Positions 9,629 to 17,940 of a DNA stretch of 64,000 nucleotides are shown here, piece by piece. Below the pieces are notes generated by a model, which was not told the DNA's origin, ran no database searches, and saw only the letters and a program-made list of their open reading frames with translations. The first letter of the stretch is position 1. Each line of letters starts with the position of its first letter. The stretch is taken from contig NZ_FMWU01000016.1 in assembly GCF_900103195.1 (NCBI RefSeq), forward strand, positions 106,649-170,648. Reading direction: 5' to 3'. The position numbers and the translations under genes are program-made. Origin of the DNA: Methylobacterium sp. UNC378MF. GTDB lineage: Bacteria > Pseudomonadota > Alphaproteobacteria > Rhizobiales > Beijerinckiaceae.

Positions 9629-9722
9629 CCGTCCTTGCGAGCGGAGCGGAGCAATCCAGCGTAGCGCCGCGCTTACAGATGTTGCGCCGCCCTGGGTCGC
9701 GTCGCTGCGCTCGCGATGACGG
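9629..9722. repeat. Palindromic intergenic repeat (GAGCGGAGC...CAATCCAG type)
   Basis: Imperfect inverted repeat. The left arm has CCGTCCTTGCGAGCGGAGC and CAATCCAG; the right arm has CTGGGTCGCGTCGC and GCTCGCGATGACGG. Elements with these arms occur widely between genes in Rhizobiales genomes. This one fills the gap between the convergent M20 and SDR genes and may fold as an RNA hairpin. A decayed relative lies at 15533-15603. Confidence 0.65.
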
Positions 9723-9734
9723 CGGTGATCTCCG

Positions 9735-10796
9735 TCAGGGGATCAGCCGGTCCGCGCGGAGCTGGGCGAACAGGTCGAAGAACGCGTCGTCCGTCGGCTG
9801 GTAGGCCGTGAAGCCCAATCGCCGGCTCTTGCTCATGTCGGTGACGACCTCGATCGGCCGACCGAGATCGGCGTCCGTGTGCCAGGCCGAGGCGAGTTTT
9901 TCGAGGTTCGGCTCGGCCAGTCCGTATCGCTGCGCGATCTCCGCCCAGGCCGGACAGTCCTGCGCCATCCGCGGCTCCAGCGGCCGGTGCGTGCCGTCGA
10001 ACGGCACCGCCGCGATCCCGAACCAGTCGGCGATCCGGCCCCACATCCAGCTCCAGCGGAAGACGTCACCGTTGACGACGTTGAACGCCTCGTTGGCGGC
10101 CCTCGGCTCGGTCGAGGCCCAGAGCAGCTGGCGGGCGAGCAGCCGCGCGTCGGTCATGTCGGTGAGGCCGTTCCACTGCGCGGCCGAGCCCGGGAAGATG
10201 AAGGGCCGCTCCAGCTCCCGGCACAGCGTGGCGTAGCAGGCGAGCGTCGTGCCCATGTTCATGGCGTTGCCCACCGCCTTGCCGATGATCGTGTGCGGGC
10301 GGTGCACGCTCCAGGTGAAGCCGTTGCGGGCGGCGGCCGCGAAGACGGCATCCTCCTGCGCGTAGTAGAAATTCTCGATGTCGAGGCGGCCCTGGTCCTC
10401 GCGGAACGGCGTCTGCGGCAGGGTGCCTTTGCCGTAGGCCTCGAACGGGCCGAGATAGTGCTTCAGCCCGGTCACCAGGGCGACGTGGCGCACGCTCTTC
10501 TTCGGGCGGAGCGCGTCGAGCAGGTTCTCGACCATGGCCCGGTTGACCCGGATCATCTCCGCCTCGGTCGGGCGCCGCTGCCAGGTCGCGAGGAACACGT
10601 GGCTCGGGGCGAGGTCGGCCAGCGCCCGCTCCAGCGAGGCCGGATCCTGCAGGTCGCCGGCCACCGGCTCGACACCGTCCTGCTGCACCGGGTGACGCGC
10701 GAGACCGGCCACCCGCCAGCCTTCCCGGTGGAGCAGCGCCGCGGTGGCGCTGCCGACGATCCCGCTGGCGCCGACGATCAGGGCGGTGTTCGACAT
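9735..10796 (-). CDS. PRISE-like short-chain dehydrogenase (atypical SDR)
   Basis: 353 residues. The NAD(P)-binding motif GASGIVGSATAALL is at the N-terminus. The body matches the progesterone 5-beta-reductase/iridoid synthase-like family: LVTGLKHYLGPFEAYGKG, FREDQGRLDIENFYYAQED, WSVHRPHTIIGKAVGNAMN, and FNVVNGDVFRWSWMW. Members reduce activated C=C bonds of enones; bacterial substrates are mostly unknown. It is convergent with the M20 gene and follows the aminotransferase on the same strand after 118 bp. Confidence 0.85.
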   Translation of the reverse strand: MSNTALIVGASGIVGSATAALLHREGWRVAGLARHPVQQDGVEPVAGDLQDPASLERALADLAPSHVFLATWQRRPTEAEMIRVNRAMVENLLDALRPKKSVRHVALVTGLKHYLGPFEAYGKGTLPQTPFREDQGRLDIENFYYAQEDAVFAAAARNGFTWSVHRPHTIIGKAVGNAMNMGTTLACYATLCRELERPFIFPGSAAQWNGLTDMTDARLLARQLLWASTEPRAANEAFNVVNGDVFRWSWMWGRIADWFGIAAVPFDGTHRPLEPRMAQDCPAWAEIAQRYGLAEPNLEKLASAWHTDADLGRPIEVVTDMSKSRRLGFTAYQPTDDAFFDLFAQLRADRLIP

Positions 10797-10914
10797 GGAA
10801 ACCCTCGCTGCAAACCCTCGCCCCCGCGACCCGGCCTGAGGCCGGGCCCGGGGAGATGCGGCGGGGCGGCGCTCACCGCAAGGGCGCCCGGCGCCGGGCT
10901 TGCCTGCGCAGGGC

Positions 10915-12249
10915 TCAGGCGACCCGGTCGATCGCGGCGCCCAGGATGTCCACGATCTCGCCGATCTGGCCGCGCTCGATGATCAGCGGCGGCGACAGCG
11001 CGATGATGTCGCCGGTCACCCGGGTCAGCAGGCCGCGCTCGAAGCAGTCCACGAACACGTCGTAGGCACGCTTGCCCGGCGCGTCCGGACGCGGCGCCAG
11101 CTCGATGCCGGCGACCAGCCCGATCGTGCGGATGTCGATGACGCCCTTGCGCCTGCGCAGGTCGTGCATCGCCGCCGCCCAATCGTCGGCGATGTCGGCG
11201 ACGCGGGTGAGAAGGCCCTCCTCCCGGTAGATGTCCAGCGTCGCGATCCCGGCCGCGCAGGCGATCGGGTGGCCGGAATAGGTGTAGCCGTGGAACAGCT
11301 CGATCCCGTCCGGACCCTGCATCAGCGCGTCGTGGACCGCGCGGCTCGCGAAGACCGCGCCCATCGGCACCGTGCCGTTGGTCAGGCCCTTGGCGCTGGT
11401 CACGAGGTCCGGGACCACGCCGAAGAAGTCGGTCGCGAACGGCGCGCCGAGGCGGCCGAAGCCGGAAATCACCTCGTCGAAGATCAGCAGGATTCCGTGC
11501 TTGGTGCAGATCTCGCGCAGGCGCTCGAGATAACCCTTCGGCGGGATCAGCACGCCCGTGGAGCCCGCCACCGGCTCGACGATGCAGGCCGCGATGGTCT
11601 CGGCCCCGTGGAGCGCCACCAGCCGCTCCAGATCCTCGGCGAGCTCCGCGCCGTGCTCGGGCTGGCCCTTCACGAAGGCGTTGCGGGCCGGATCGTGGGT
11701 GTGGCGCAGGTGGTCGGTGCCGTTGAGCTGCGGGAAGACACGGCGGTTCGACACGATGCCGCCGACCGACAGGCCGCCGAAGCCGACGCCATGATAGCCG
11801 CGCTCGCGGCCGATCAGCCGGGTCCGCGTCCCCTGCCCGATCGCCCGCTGGTAGGCGAGCGCGATCTTGAGGGCGGTGTCGACCGATTCCGAGCCGGAAT
11901 TGGTGAAGAACACCCGGTCGAGGCGCTTGTCGGGGCCGCCCGGGGCGATCTCGGCCAGCCGCTCGGCGAACTCGAAGGCGATGGGGTGGCCCATCTGGAA
12001 GGTCGGGGCGAAGTCGAGGGTCGCGAGCTGCCGCTCCACCGCCGCCGCGATGCCCCGCCGCCCGTGGCCGGCATTGACGCACCAGAGGCCCGCGGAGCCG
12101 TCGAGGATCTTGCGGCCGTCATCGGCGGTGTAGTGCATGCCCTCGGCCGAGACGAGCAGGCGCGGCGCCGCCTTGAACTGGCGGTTGGCGGTGAACGGCA
12201 TCCAGAAGGCGTCCATCGCGGGCGTGTTGCGGAGCGGATGGTCGGTCAT
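10915..12249 (-). CDS. Class III aminotransferase, probable beta-alanine/omega-amino acid:pyruvate transaminase
   Basis: 444 residues from ATG 12249. The N-terminus NTPAMDAFWMPFTANRQFK is characteristic of omega-amino acid:pyruvate transaminases. PLP motifs are visible: NSGSESVDTALKIA (phosphate), GRERGYHGVG, LLIFDEVISGFGRLG (PLP ring Asp), and the Schiff-base lysine in TSAKGLTNG. It probably moves the terminal amino group of beta-alanine, GABA or a polyamine product to pyruvate. It diverges from an XRE-cupin regulator of the PuuR type, which fits regulation of amine or polyamine catabolism. Confidence 0.9.
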   Translation of the reverse strand: MTDHPLRNTPAMDAFWMPFTANRQFKAAPRLLVSAEGMHYTADDGRKILDGSAGLWCVNAGHGRRGIAAAVERQLATLDFAPTFQMGHPIAFEFAERLAEIAPGGPDKRLDRVFFTNSGSESVDTALKIALAYQRAIGQGTRTRLIGRERGYHGVGFGGLSVGGIVSNRRVFPQLNGTDHLRHTHDPARNAFVKGQPEHGAELAEDLERLVALHGAETIAACIVEPVAGSTGVLIPPKGYLERLREICTKHGILLIFDEVISGFGRLGAPFATDFFGVVPDLVTSAKGLTNGTVPMGAVFASRAVHDALMQGPDGIELFHGYTYSGHPIACAAGIATLDIYREEGLLTRVADIADDWAAAMHDLRRRKGVIDIRTIGLVAGIELAPRPDAPGKRAYDVFVDCFERGLLTRVTGDIIALSPPLIIERGQIGEIVDILGAAIDRVA

Positions 12250-12377
12250 GGGGCGGTACTCCGGGGCAGGCGGCGCGGATCGGGCGGTGGGACCAGGGGA
12301 CACCTTCGCCGATCGGGCAACAAGTCCTTTTCTGGTCGCCGCCAACCCCTTGCAGGATCGGGGCCGCGGGTGGCACC

Positions 12378-12394
12378 GTTGCGGGATCCGCAAC
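12378..12394. promoter_or_regulatory. Palindrome GTTGCGG-GAT-CCGCAAC upstream of the XRE-cupin gene
   Basis: Two perfect 7-bp arms with a 3-bp spacer, placed 23 bp before the regulator start and 128 bp before the divergent aminotransferase start. The position and symmetry fit an operator for the dimeric HTH protein encoded next to it. No footprint or second copy supports this. Confidence 0.45.
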
Positions 12395-12417
12395 ACCTGA
12401 AACGGGCCTTCAGCCGG

Positions 12418-12978
12418 ATGAGCATCGATGTCGGCGCGCGCCTGCGCTTCGTTCGGGCCCGCCACGGCCTGTCGCAGCGGACGCTCGCCAAGCGCGCCGG
12501 GGTGACGAACTCCGCGATCTCGCTGATCGAGGCCAACCGGGTGAACCCGTCGGTGGGCGCCCTGAAGCGGATCCTCGACGGGGTGCCGATCGGCATGGCC
12601 GAGTTCTTCGCCCTGGAGCCGGAGCCGGAGCGCAAGGCGTTCTTCGCCGCCGAGGACCTCACCGAGATCGGCCGCCGGGCCGCCAAGGGGGCGATCTCGT
12701 ACCGGCAGGTCGGCGACAGCCTGTTCGGGCGCAAGCTCCAGATCCTCAAGGAGCGCTACGAGCCCGGCGCCGATACCGGCCGGGTGCCGCTCTCCCACGA
12801 GGGCGAGGAGGGCGGGATCGTGCTCTCCGGCCGCCTGGAGGTGACGGTGGACGCCGAGCGCCGGATCCTCGGCCCCGGCGACGCCTACAGCTTCGACAGC
12901 CGCCGCCCGCACCGGTTCCGCTGCGTCGGGCCAAACCCGTGCGAGGTGGTGAGCGCCTGCACGCCGCCGAGCTTTTGA
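12418..12978 (+). CDS. XRE-family regulator with C-terminal cupin domain
   Basis: 186 residues. The lambda-repressor-like HTH spans about 8-62 (LSQRTLAKRAGVTNSAIS, then PSVGALKRILDGVP). A small-molecule-sensing cupin spans about 105-180 (SHEGEEGGIVLSGRLEVTV, then LGPGDAYSFDSRRPHRF). This layout is that of PuuR-type repressors of polyamine and amino acid catabolism. The divergent neighbour is an omega-transaminase, so control of that gene and autoregulation are likely. Confidence 0.9.
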   Translation: MSIDVGARLRFVRARHGLSQRTLAKRAGVTNSAISLIEANRVNPSVGALKRILDGVPIGMAEFFALEPEPERKAFFAAEDLTEIGRRAAKGAISYRQVGDSLFGRKLQILKERYEPGADTGRVPLSHEGEEGGIVLSGRLEVTVDAERRILGPGDAYSFDSRRPHRFRCVGPNPCEVVSACTPPSF

Positions 12979-13079
12979 GCGCGCTTCGCCGAAGTGGATA
13001 CCGGTTCGGCGCAAGACGACCAAAGTGGTGGCCATTTCACGGTCTACCAACCGTTGGCGGATCTCCTTCTGCTGAGCAG

Positions 13080-13207
13080 GAAGTAAGCTTGGGTTTTGGA
13101 CCGCCAGCTCGGCCGCCGGCCGCTTTCACGCGAGCCCGCCCCTCGACGGTGCAGGTCAGGAACATTTCGCGCTCGACCTCGGCCATGTCGGCAAGGAACC
13201 GGAATGC
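13080..13207 (-). pseudogene. Remnant of a serine recombinase (resolvase/invertase family)
   Basis: Read leftward, this stretch translates as AFRFLADMAEVEREMF, then TVEGRARVKAAGGRAGG, then PKPKLT. That is the hinge between catalytic domain and DNA-binding helix in resolvases (consensus AEFER.L..ERT..G...AR..GR.GG.P..LT). The N-terminal catalytic serine region and the C-terminal HTH are absent, so it is a fragment. It lies at the left edge of the AT-rich island, which suggests past transposon or integrative-element activity. Confidence 0.55.
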
Positions 13208-13288
13208 CCCCGGAAGCGGCGCCGCCGTAGCGTGAGCCTGGAAGCAAGGGAGAGGGACCCTGAACATAGAAGGCGTAGGATACGTCTC

Positions 13289-13741
13289 TTGAAAATTCTT
13301 ACGTTGAACGTTCCGGCCGCTCATCGCTCGTATCAAGACACATTCAGGAGCGCGCTTTACGAAAATGACGACGGCGAAGTCAATTTACCTGGAATCTCTG
13401 TTGGTCCTGGTGGCTCGACTGACGGGGACGGCTCAGCGCCCGTAGCACCTTCGGACGGAGGCGGCGGCGGAACGGCACCTCCTGAAAGTGGTACTATCAC
13501 CCCAGTCCAAGGAAGCAGCCCAGGTAGGTCCACCACTGGTACCGTAACGATCGCGGAGGACGTTCGAGTCGAGCAGAGTGCCAAAACCGAAGCGGACTTC
13601 CTTCTTAATTGGGAAAATCGAAAAGATACTAGTGTTGGAACTTCGGATAACGGAGCTCTACCGTTAGCCGAAGATAAAACGGCCCAAAGGCTCAATCCGA
13701 ATTTGCTGAGTACAGGACAGGGTGCTTATGTCCACTCCTGA
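13289..13741 (+). CDS. Unrecognised protein with Gly/Ser/Pro/Thr-rich centre
   Basis: 150 residues if the TTG at 13289 is the start (reading MKILTLNVPAAHRSYQDTF); a GTG at 13232 would add 19 Arg-rich residues. Residues about 30-85 are low-complexity (PSDGGGGGTAPPESG). The C-terminal third is more ordinary and polar. No signal peptide, membrane span or known motif is visible. Base composition is clearly lower in GC than the neighbouring core genes. It could be a mobile-element passenger or a spurious frame; gene status is uncertain. Confidence 0.4.
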   Translation: MKILTLNVPAAHRSYQDTFRSALYENDDGEVNLPGISVGPGGSTDGDGSAPVAPSDGGGGGTAPPESGTITPVQGSSPGRSTTGTVTIAEDVRVEQSAKTEADFLLNWENRKDTSVGTSDNGALPLAEDKTAQRLNPNLLSTGQGAYVHS

Positions 13742-13907
13742 GGAAAAATCCTATGGGTTTCGCCTGCTGCCGATCATTATCTTTCCATCTCATATCAAGA
13801 CGGAAATTTAAACAGCAGTAGTGCGTCTGCTCGAGCACTTTAATCAACAAATCCCGAAAGGTCCGTCACGAGGCGGGCCTTCACCTCTCAATTCTGCAGG
13901 TATTACG

Positions 13908-14876
13908 GTGCTCAAAAGAATGCATGCAGTAACTATATTTGCAGCGTCGAATTATATATTGACGGCCACATCGCTATCTGCCCAATCACTACCCAACTAC
14001 CATATCATTCCATATGATGAATATCAACGGGTGGAAGTCCCTGGTTGGAACGATGATCGACCGTCAGAGGCTATGGCATGGAATGCATACAGGCCGATGA
14101 ATATGATATTGGGATTTGAGCCTGTACCGTATGCCTGTTATTCGAACTTCATATCTTTCCAGATCGCCGACGGAAATATTACATTATACCCGAACACGTC
14201 CGAAAACACCATTTTCTATGGACGCCAATATCCTACCGAATATGAAACAAAACAGACAAATACATTTACATTGACTGCTGGATCACAAATCTGTCATTTC
14301 AAGATAGCTGTTCAGACCTTTGAAATCATTGGTGGCCACTGGCAGGCAAAAAGTACTGGGCAGTCTCACCTCGTCGAGAGAGCTATAGTGCAGATTTTAG
14401 GGAAACTCCGAGACGAAAATATCTCCGATACTGAGAGGTCGAAGCTGATAGCCGAACGCAAACGGCTAGAAGCCGAAATAGAGAAGAAATTCGGCGATGA
14501 TGAAGATCGCTTCAAAAAAGCACTCGCTTCAAAAGGCTTCAGTGGCGATCAGATCTCAAATAAAGCTAGTTTAAAAACACGGGGAATGTCCGATAATGTA
14601 TCGTATTTCTCCTCGAATTCTCCAGCATCTAAGGAGTGTTTCTTCGGTAGCGGCCACATCGATTTTTCCGGGGTCAATCCGAGTTTGGCATATGTCGCGA
14701 ACCCTCCAACCGAACGACCTGACGACAATTGGTTCGAGGTTCGTGCAGGATACTCCACCTCAGGCAACGGATATGATGTCTTTTTCAGCAATCGTAAGTG
14801 CGCTATCAGAATTGAACTTTCAAAGGAGGTGAAAAGGGCGGGAAAATGGATAAATATGCCCATTTCTGAGCACTAG
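13908..14876 (+). CDS. Unrecognised exported protein of the AT-rich island
   Basis: 322 residues from GTG 13908, which gives a good signal peptide (MLKRMHAVTIFAASNYILTA, cleavage near LSAQS) and has CAGG upstream. ATG 13920 is an alternative. The mature part is Tyr/Asn-rich with four or five scattered cysteines, so it may be disulfide-bonded outside the cytoplasm. Residues about 156-207 are highly charged and probably a coiled coil (LIAERKRLEAEIEKKFGDDE). No domain is recognised. Codon use is strongly AT-biased against the 70% GC background, which supports recent acquisition together with the gene before it. Confidence 0.6.
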   Translation: MLKRMHAVTIFAASNYILTATSLSAQSLPNYHIIPYDEYQRVEVPGWNDDRPSEAMAWNAYRPMNMILGFEPVPYACYSNFISFQIADGNITLYPNTSENTIFYGRQYPTEYETKQTNTFTLTAGSQICHFKIAVQTFEIIGGHWQAKSTGQSHLVERAIVQILGKLRDENISDTERSKLIAERKRLEAEIEKKFGDDEDRFKKALASKGFSGDQISNKASLKTRGMSDNVSYFSSNSPASKECFFGSGHIDFSGVNPSLAYVANPPTERPDDNWFEVRAGYSTSGNGYDVFFSNRKCAIRIELSKEVKRAGKWINMPISEH

Positions 14877-14942
14877 AAATTCCGAGCGGGGACGAGCGTT
14901 CTTCTTGGCAAAGTCCCAGATAGGGATGCCCCGCCTCTGAGT

Positions 14943-15242
14943 GTGCTGGGCCTCGCCCTCAACGTGATCGGCACCGCGACCTTCTACGCGGTGATCGCCG
15001 GCTACCTTGCCGGGGCGTTTCCGACGCGGATCCGCTATACGGCGATCTCCATCGCCTATCAGTTCTGCGGCGCGCTCGCCGGCGGGCTGACCCCGATCAT
15101 CGGCACGGTTCTGGCCGAGCGCTTTCAGGGCCATTGGTGGCCGATCGCGGTGTTCGGCACGGCGCTGGCCGGCGTGTCGTTCCTGTGCGTCACGGCGATC
15201 GGCGGCTACCGGGCGCGGCAGCGGGGCTTCCTGGACGGGTGA
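14943..15242 (+). pseudogene. 5'-truncated MFS transporter (metabolite:H+ symporter type), C-terminal fragment
   Basis: About 100 residues: LALNVIGTATFYAVIAGYLA, AFPTRIRYTAISIAYQF, GALAGGLTPIIGTVL and the final transmembrane segment. These match the last three helices of MHS-family permeases (ShiA/proline-betaine type), including the conserved FPTRIRYT loop. The other nine helices are missing. GC content returns to core level here, so the break near 14930 marks the right edge of the AT-rich island. Not expected to transport anything. Confidence 0.75.
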
Positions 15243-15310
15243 CCGCGAACCGATCAAAGGCGCTGGATCCGGGTAACGCCCGATTCAGCCGGGGCTGCTA
15301 GGGTCGCGCC

Positions 15311-15508
15311 ATGGAAACGCTGGCCGCCACCGCCGTTCAGATGCTGGGCTCATCCCAGAACCAGCAGATCGGCATCGCCGTCGCCAAGCAGCAGCTCGCG
15401 GCCGACAAGGCCGTCGCCGGGCTCGTTGCGGAAAGCGCCCAGAGCGCGGCGAGCGCCGGTCCGCCGGCCCCTGCCGGGCAGGGTCTGAGCGTCGATCTGC
15501 GGGTCTGA
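15311..15508 (+). CDS. YjfB-like small protein (putative motility protein family)
   Basis: 65 residues. METLAATAVQMLGSSQNQQI followed by GIAVAKQQLAADKAVAGLV resembles the short YjfB_motility family, which pairs an alpha-helical N-terminus with an AVxKKxLD-type helix. The tail is Ala/Pro-rich. No flagellar genes are nearby, so a motility role is not supported by context. Small size limits certainty. Confidence 0.6.
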   Translation: METLAATAVQMLGSSQNQQIGIAVAKQQLAADKAVAGLVAESAQSAASAGPPAPAGQGLSVDLRV

Positions 15509-15532
15509 CAGGATCGCCCGTCGTTTCACGCG

Positions 15533-15603
15533 CGCGGCAATCCAGGTCGCGCAAGGCCTATCCGGCCTGGAGCGGCATCGGTGGTCGCTGCGCGCGATGA
15601 CGG
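15533..15603. repeat. Decayed copy of the palindromic intergenic repeat
   Basis: Shares CAATCCAGG near the left end and GCTGCGCGCGATGACGG at the right end with the element at 9629-9722, but the middle differs. It sits between the yjfB-like gene and the convergent amidohydrolase gene. Similarity was judged by eye. Confidence 0.35.
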
Positions 15604-15634
15604 CCTGTGCTCCGGCCTGCGCTGAATCCCCGCT

Positions 15635-16504
15635 CTATCCAAATCCGTAGAGCCGTCGCGGGTTGTCGACGAACACCATCCGGCGTCTGCCCGCGTCGGG
15701 CACCCAGTCGGCCATCAGGTCGAGGAGCTCCCGCGTCCGCGGCGGGCCGTCCCAGGCGGCTACGTGCGGCCAGTCCGAGCCCCAGAGGCAGCGTTCCGGC
15801 GCGGCGTCGTTGAGCGCCCGGGCGAAGGGGATCGTGTCGGCGTAGGGCGGCCCGGCGACGGAATCCCGGAAGGCGCCCGAGAGCTTCACCCAATGGCCGT
15901 CGGCGACGAGGCCGAGCAGCGCCTGGAATCCCGGATGGTCCAGGCCCGCCGAGGTCGGCATGTGGCCCATATGGTCGAAGACCAGCGGCACGGGCAGCCG
16001 CGACAGGCGGCCGGCGATCGGCGGCAAGTCCCGCGCGTCGAGCAGGAATTGCAGATGCCAGCCCATCTCGCGGGCGAGGGCCCCGTAGGACTCGACCTGC
16101 TCCAGCCCGACCCCGCCGCCGAACAGCACGTTGAGCCGCAGGCCGACCACCCCGGCCTCCTTCAGGGCGGCGAGGTCCCCCTCGGGCAGTCCGAGCGGGA
16201 TCACCGCGATGCCGCGCAGGCGCTGCCGGTTGGCGCGCAGCGTCTCGATCATCAGACGGTTGTCGGTGCCGTGCACGCTGACCTGGACGAGAACGCCGTT
16301 GGCCATGCCGGTCCCGTCGAGCATCGCGAGATACCGCTCGGCCGGCGCCGCCGGGGGCGTGTAGCTGCGGTCTGCCACCAGCGGATAATCCGGCGGCAGG
16401 CCGATGACGTGGGCGTGGGTGTCGACCGCGCCGTCCGGTACGGCGTAGCGGGTCGGCCCGCCCGGATGTGGGTCCGGGGCGGGGCAGTCTCGGATCTCGG
16501 GCAT
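15635..16504 (-). CDS. Amidohydrolase-family TIM-barrel hydrolase (lactonase-like)
   Basis: 289 residues from ATG 16504. Motifs are AVDTHAHVIGLP (the first-strand HxH pair), VPLVFDHMGHMP (strand 6 His), and LWGSDWPHVAAW with the catalytic Asp near the C-terminus. This set places it with 2-pyrone-4,6-dicarboxylate lactonase (LigI) and 4-sulfomuconolactone hydrolase, so it probably opens a lactone from aromatic breakdown. It begins 2 bp after the MFS permease gene ends, so uptake and hydrolysis of one organic acid are likely linked. Confidence 0.85.
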   Translation of the reverse strand: MPEIRDCPAPDPHPGGPTRYAVPDGAVDTHAHVIGLPPDYPLVADRSYTPPAAPAERYLAMLDGTGMANGVLVQVSVHGTDNRLMIETLRANRQRLRGIAVIPLGLPEGDLAALKEAGVVGLRLNVLFGGGVGLEQVESYGALAREMGWHLQFLLDARDLPPIAGRLSRLPVPLVFDHMGHMPTSAGLDHPGFQALLGLVADGHWVKLSGAFRDSVAGPPYADTIPFARALNDAAPERCLWGSDWPHVAAWDGPPRTRELLDLMADWVPDAGRRRMVFVDNPRRLYGFG

Positions 16505-16506
16505 GA

Positions 16507-17811
16507 TCAGGAATCCGCGTGCAGGACCTTGCCGCGCGTCTCGGGCAGCGCGAAGGCCGCCAGGAAGAAGATCCCGTAGGCCACGGCCGCGAAGATCGCG
16601 ATGGCGGAGGCGAGGCCGGCGCGCTCGGCGAGGTAGCCGACCAGCGCCGGGAACAGGGCGCCGATGCCCCGGCCGAAATTGTAGCAGAACCCCTGCCCCG
16701 AGCCTCGCAGGCGGGTCGGGTACAGCTCGGTCAGGAAGGCGCCCATGCCGGAGAAGTAGCCGGAGGCGAAGAAGCCTAGCGGGAAGCCCAGCACCCAGAG
16801 CACGCCGTTCGACAGCGGGATCTGCGTGTAGGCGACGACCACCGCGATGGCGCCCAGCGAGAAGATCAGGAACAGCGGCCGGCGCCCGAGCCGGTCGGCA
16901 AGCCAGGCGCCTACGAGGTAGCCGGCAAACGAGCCGATGATCAGGGCCGCGAGGTAGCCCGTGGAGGACACGATCGACAGGTGGCGTTCGGTGGTGAGAA
17001 AGCGCGGCACCCAGGTGGTGATCGCGTAGTAGCCGCCCTGGCAGCCCGCCGCAGCCATTGAGGCGAGCAGCGTCGTCTTGAGGATCGGCCCCGAAAAGAT
17101 CTCCCAGATCTGCGGCCGATCGCCCGTGGCGGCGGCCCGGGCCCGGGTTTCGGCGGCGACCTTCGGTTCCTCGACGTAGCGGCGCAGATAGAAGATCAGC
17201 AGCGCCGGCAGGGCGCCCACCGCGAACATCCAGCGCCACGCGGTCTCGGGCGGCAGGATCGAGAACAAAACCGCCTGCGAGAGGACCGCGAGCCCCCAGC
17301 CGATCGCCCAGCCGGACTGGACTGAGCCGACCGCCCGGCCGCGATACTCGGCCCGGATCGTCTCGCCGATCAGAACGGCGCCCGCCGCCCACTCGCCGCC
17401 GAAGCCGAGGCCCAGGATCGCACGGGCGACGAGCAACTGCTCGAAATTCTGCACGAAGGCGCAGAGCAGGGAGAACAGCGAGAACCAGAGGATCGTGATC
17501 TGCAGGGTCAGCACCCGGCCGATCCGGTCGGCGATGAAGCCCGCGAGCCAGCCGCCGAGCGCCGAGGCCAGCAGCGTCACCGTCGCGGCGAGCCCGGCCG
17601 TGCCGGAATCGACGTGCCACAGGGCCATGATCGTCCCGATCACCAGCGGGTAGATCATGAAGTCCATGCCGTCGAGGCACCACCCGGCGGCGCAGGCCCA
17701 GAAGGTGTGCCGCTCCGGCGGCGTCATCGATCGGTAGAAGGCGGTCAGGCTGGCGTCGCGAATCTCGACCGAATCCACGCCGGTGCGCCCCTGCCCGGTT
17801 GCTGTACTCAT
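16507..17811 (-). CDS. MFS transporter, organic/aromatic acid:H+ symporter type
   Basis: 434 residues from ATG 17811, preceded by GGGAGGCGG; a longer frame to 17865 lacks a better site. It shows twelve predicted helices and the MFS loop motif GFIADRIGRV after helix 2. GLGFGGEWAAGAVLIGE lies in helix 4, as in the MHS/AAHS groups, with a cytoplasmic midpoint around RYVEEPKVAAETRARAAATG. WCLDGMDFMIYPLV in helix 1 resembles the DGxD of aromatic acid carriers. Co-transcribed with the lactonase-like gene. Confidence 0.9.
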   Translation of the reverse strand: MSTATGQGRTGVDSVEIRDASLTAFYRSMTPPERHTFWACAAGWCLDGMDFMIYPLVIGTIMALWHVDSGTAGLAATVTLLASALGGWLAGFIADRIGRVLTLQITILWFSLFSLLCAFVQNFEQLLVARAILGLGFGGEWAAGAVLIGETIRAEYRGRAVGSVQSGWAIGWGLAVLSQAVLFSILPPETAWRWMFAVGALPALLIFYLRRYVEEPKVAAETRARAAATGDRPQIWEIFSGPILKTTLLASMAAAGCQGGYYAITTWVPRFLTTERHLSIVSSTGYLAALIIGSFAGYLVGAWLADRLGRRPLFLIFSLGAIAVVVAYTQIPLSNGVLWVLGFPLGFFASGYFSGMGAFLTELYPTRLRGSGQGFCYNFGRGIGALFPALVGYLAERAGLASAIAIFAAVAYGIFFLAAFALPETRGKVLHADS

Positions 17812-17890
17812 CACCGCCTCCCGCCGCCCGATACCAGTATCAGCGTCCCAGGCTGAGCTGTCCAACGTCGGTGCGGTCCGCGCAAGGAAA

Positions 17891-17910
17891 AGGCCGCCCG
17901 CAGGCGGCCT
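17891..17910 (-). terminator. Rho-independent terminator of the Gly/Tyr-rich protein gene
   Basis: AGGCCGCC and GGCGGCCT form 8-bp arms around CGCA. On the minus strand the stem is followed by TTTCCTT. It lies 31 bp beyond the stop of the gene at 17941-18453. Confidence 0.7.
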
Positions 17911-17940
17911 CTCCCCGTCTTTTCGCTGTCCGATCGACGC

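Noticed and set aside
10900..12978. Very long open frame opposite the aminotransferase gene
   Set aside because: The part before 12418 is the antisense shadow of the aminotransferase; only the XRE-cupin portion from 12418 has protein features.
13728..13811. 27-codon frame starting ATG TCC ACT overlapping the end of the first island gene
   Set aside because: Too short, no recognisable feature and no clear ribosome binding site.
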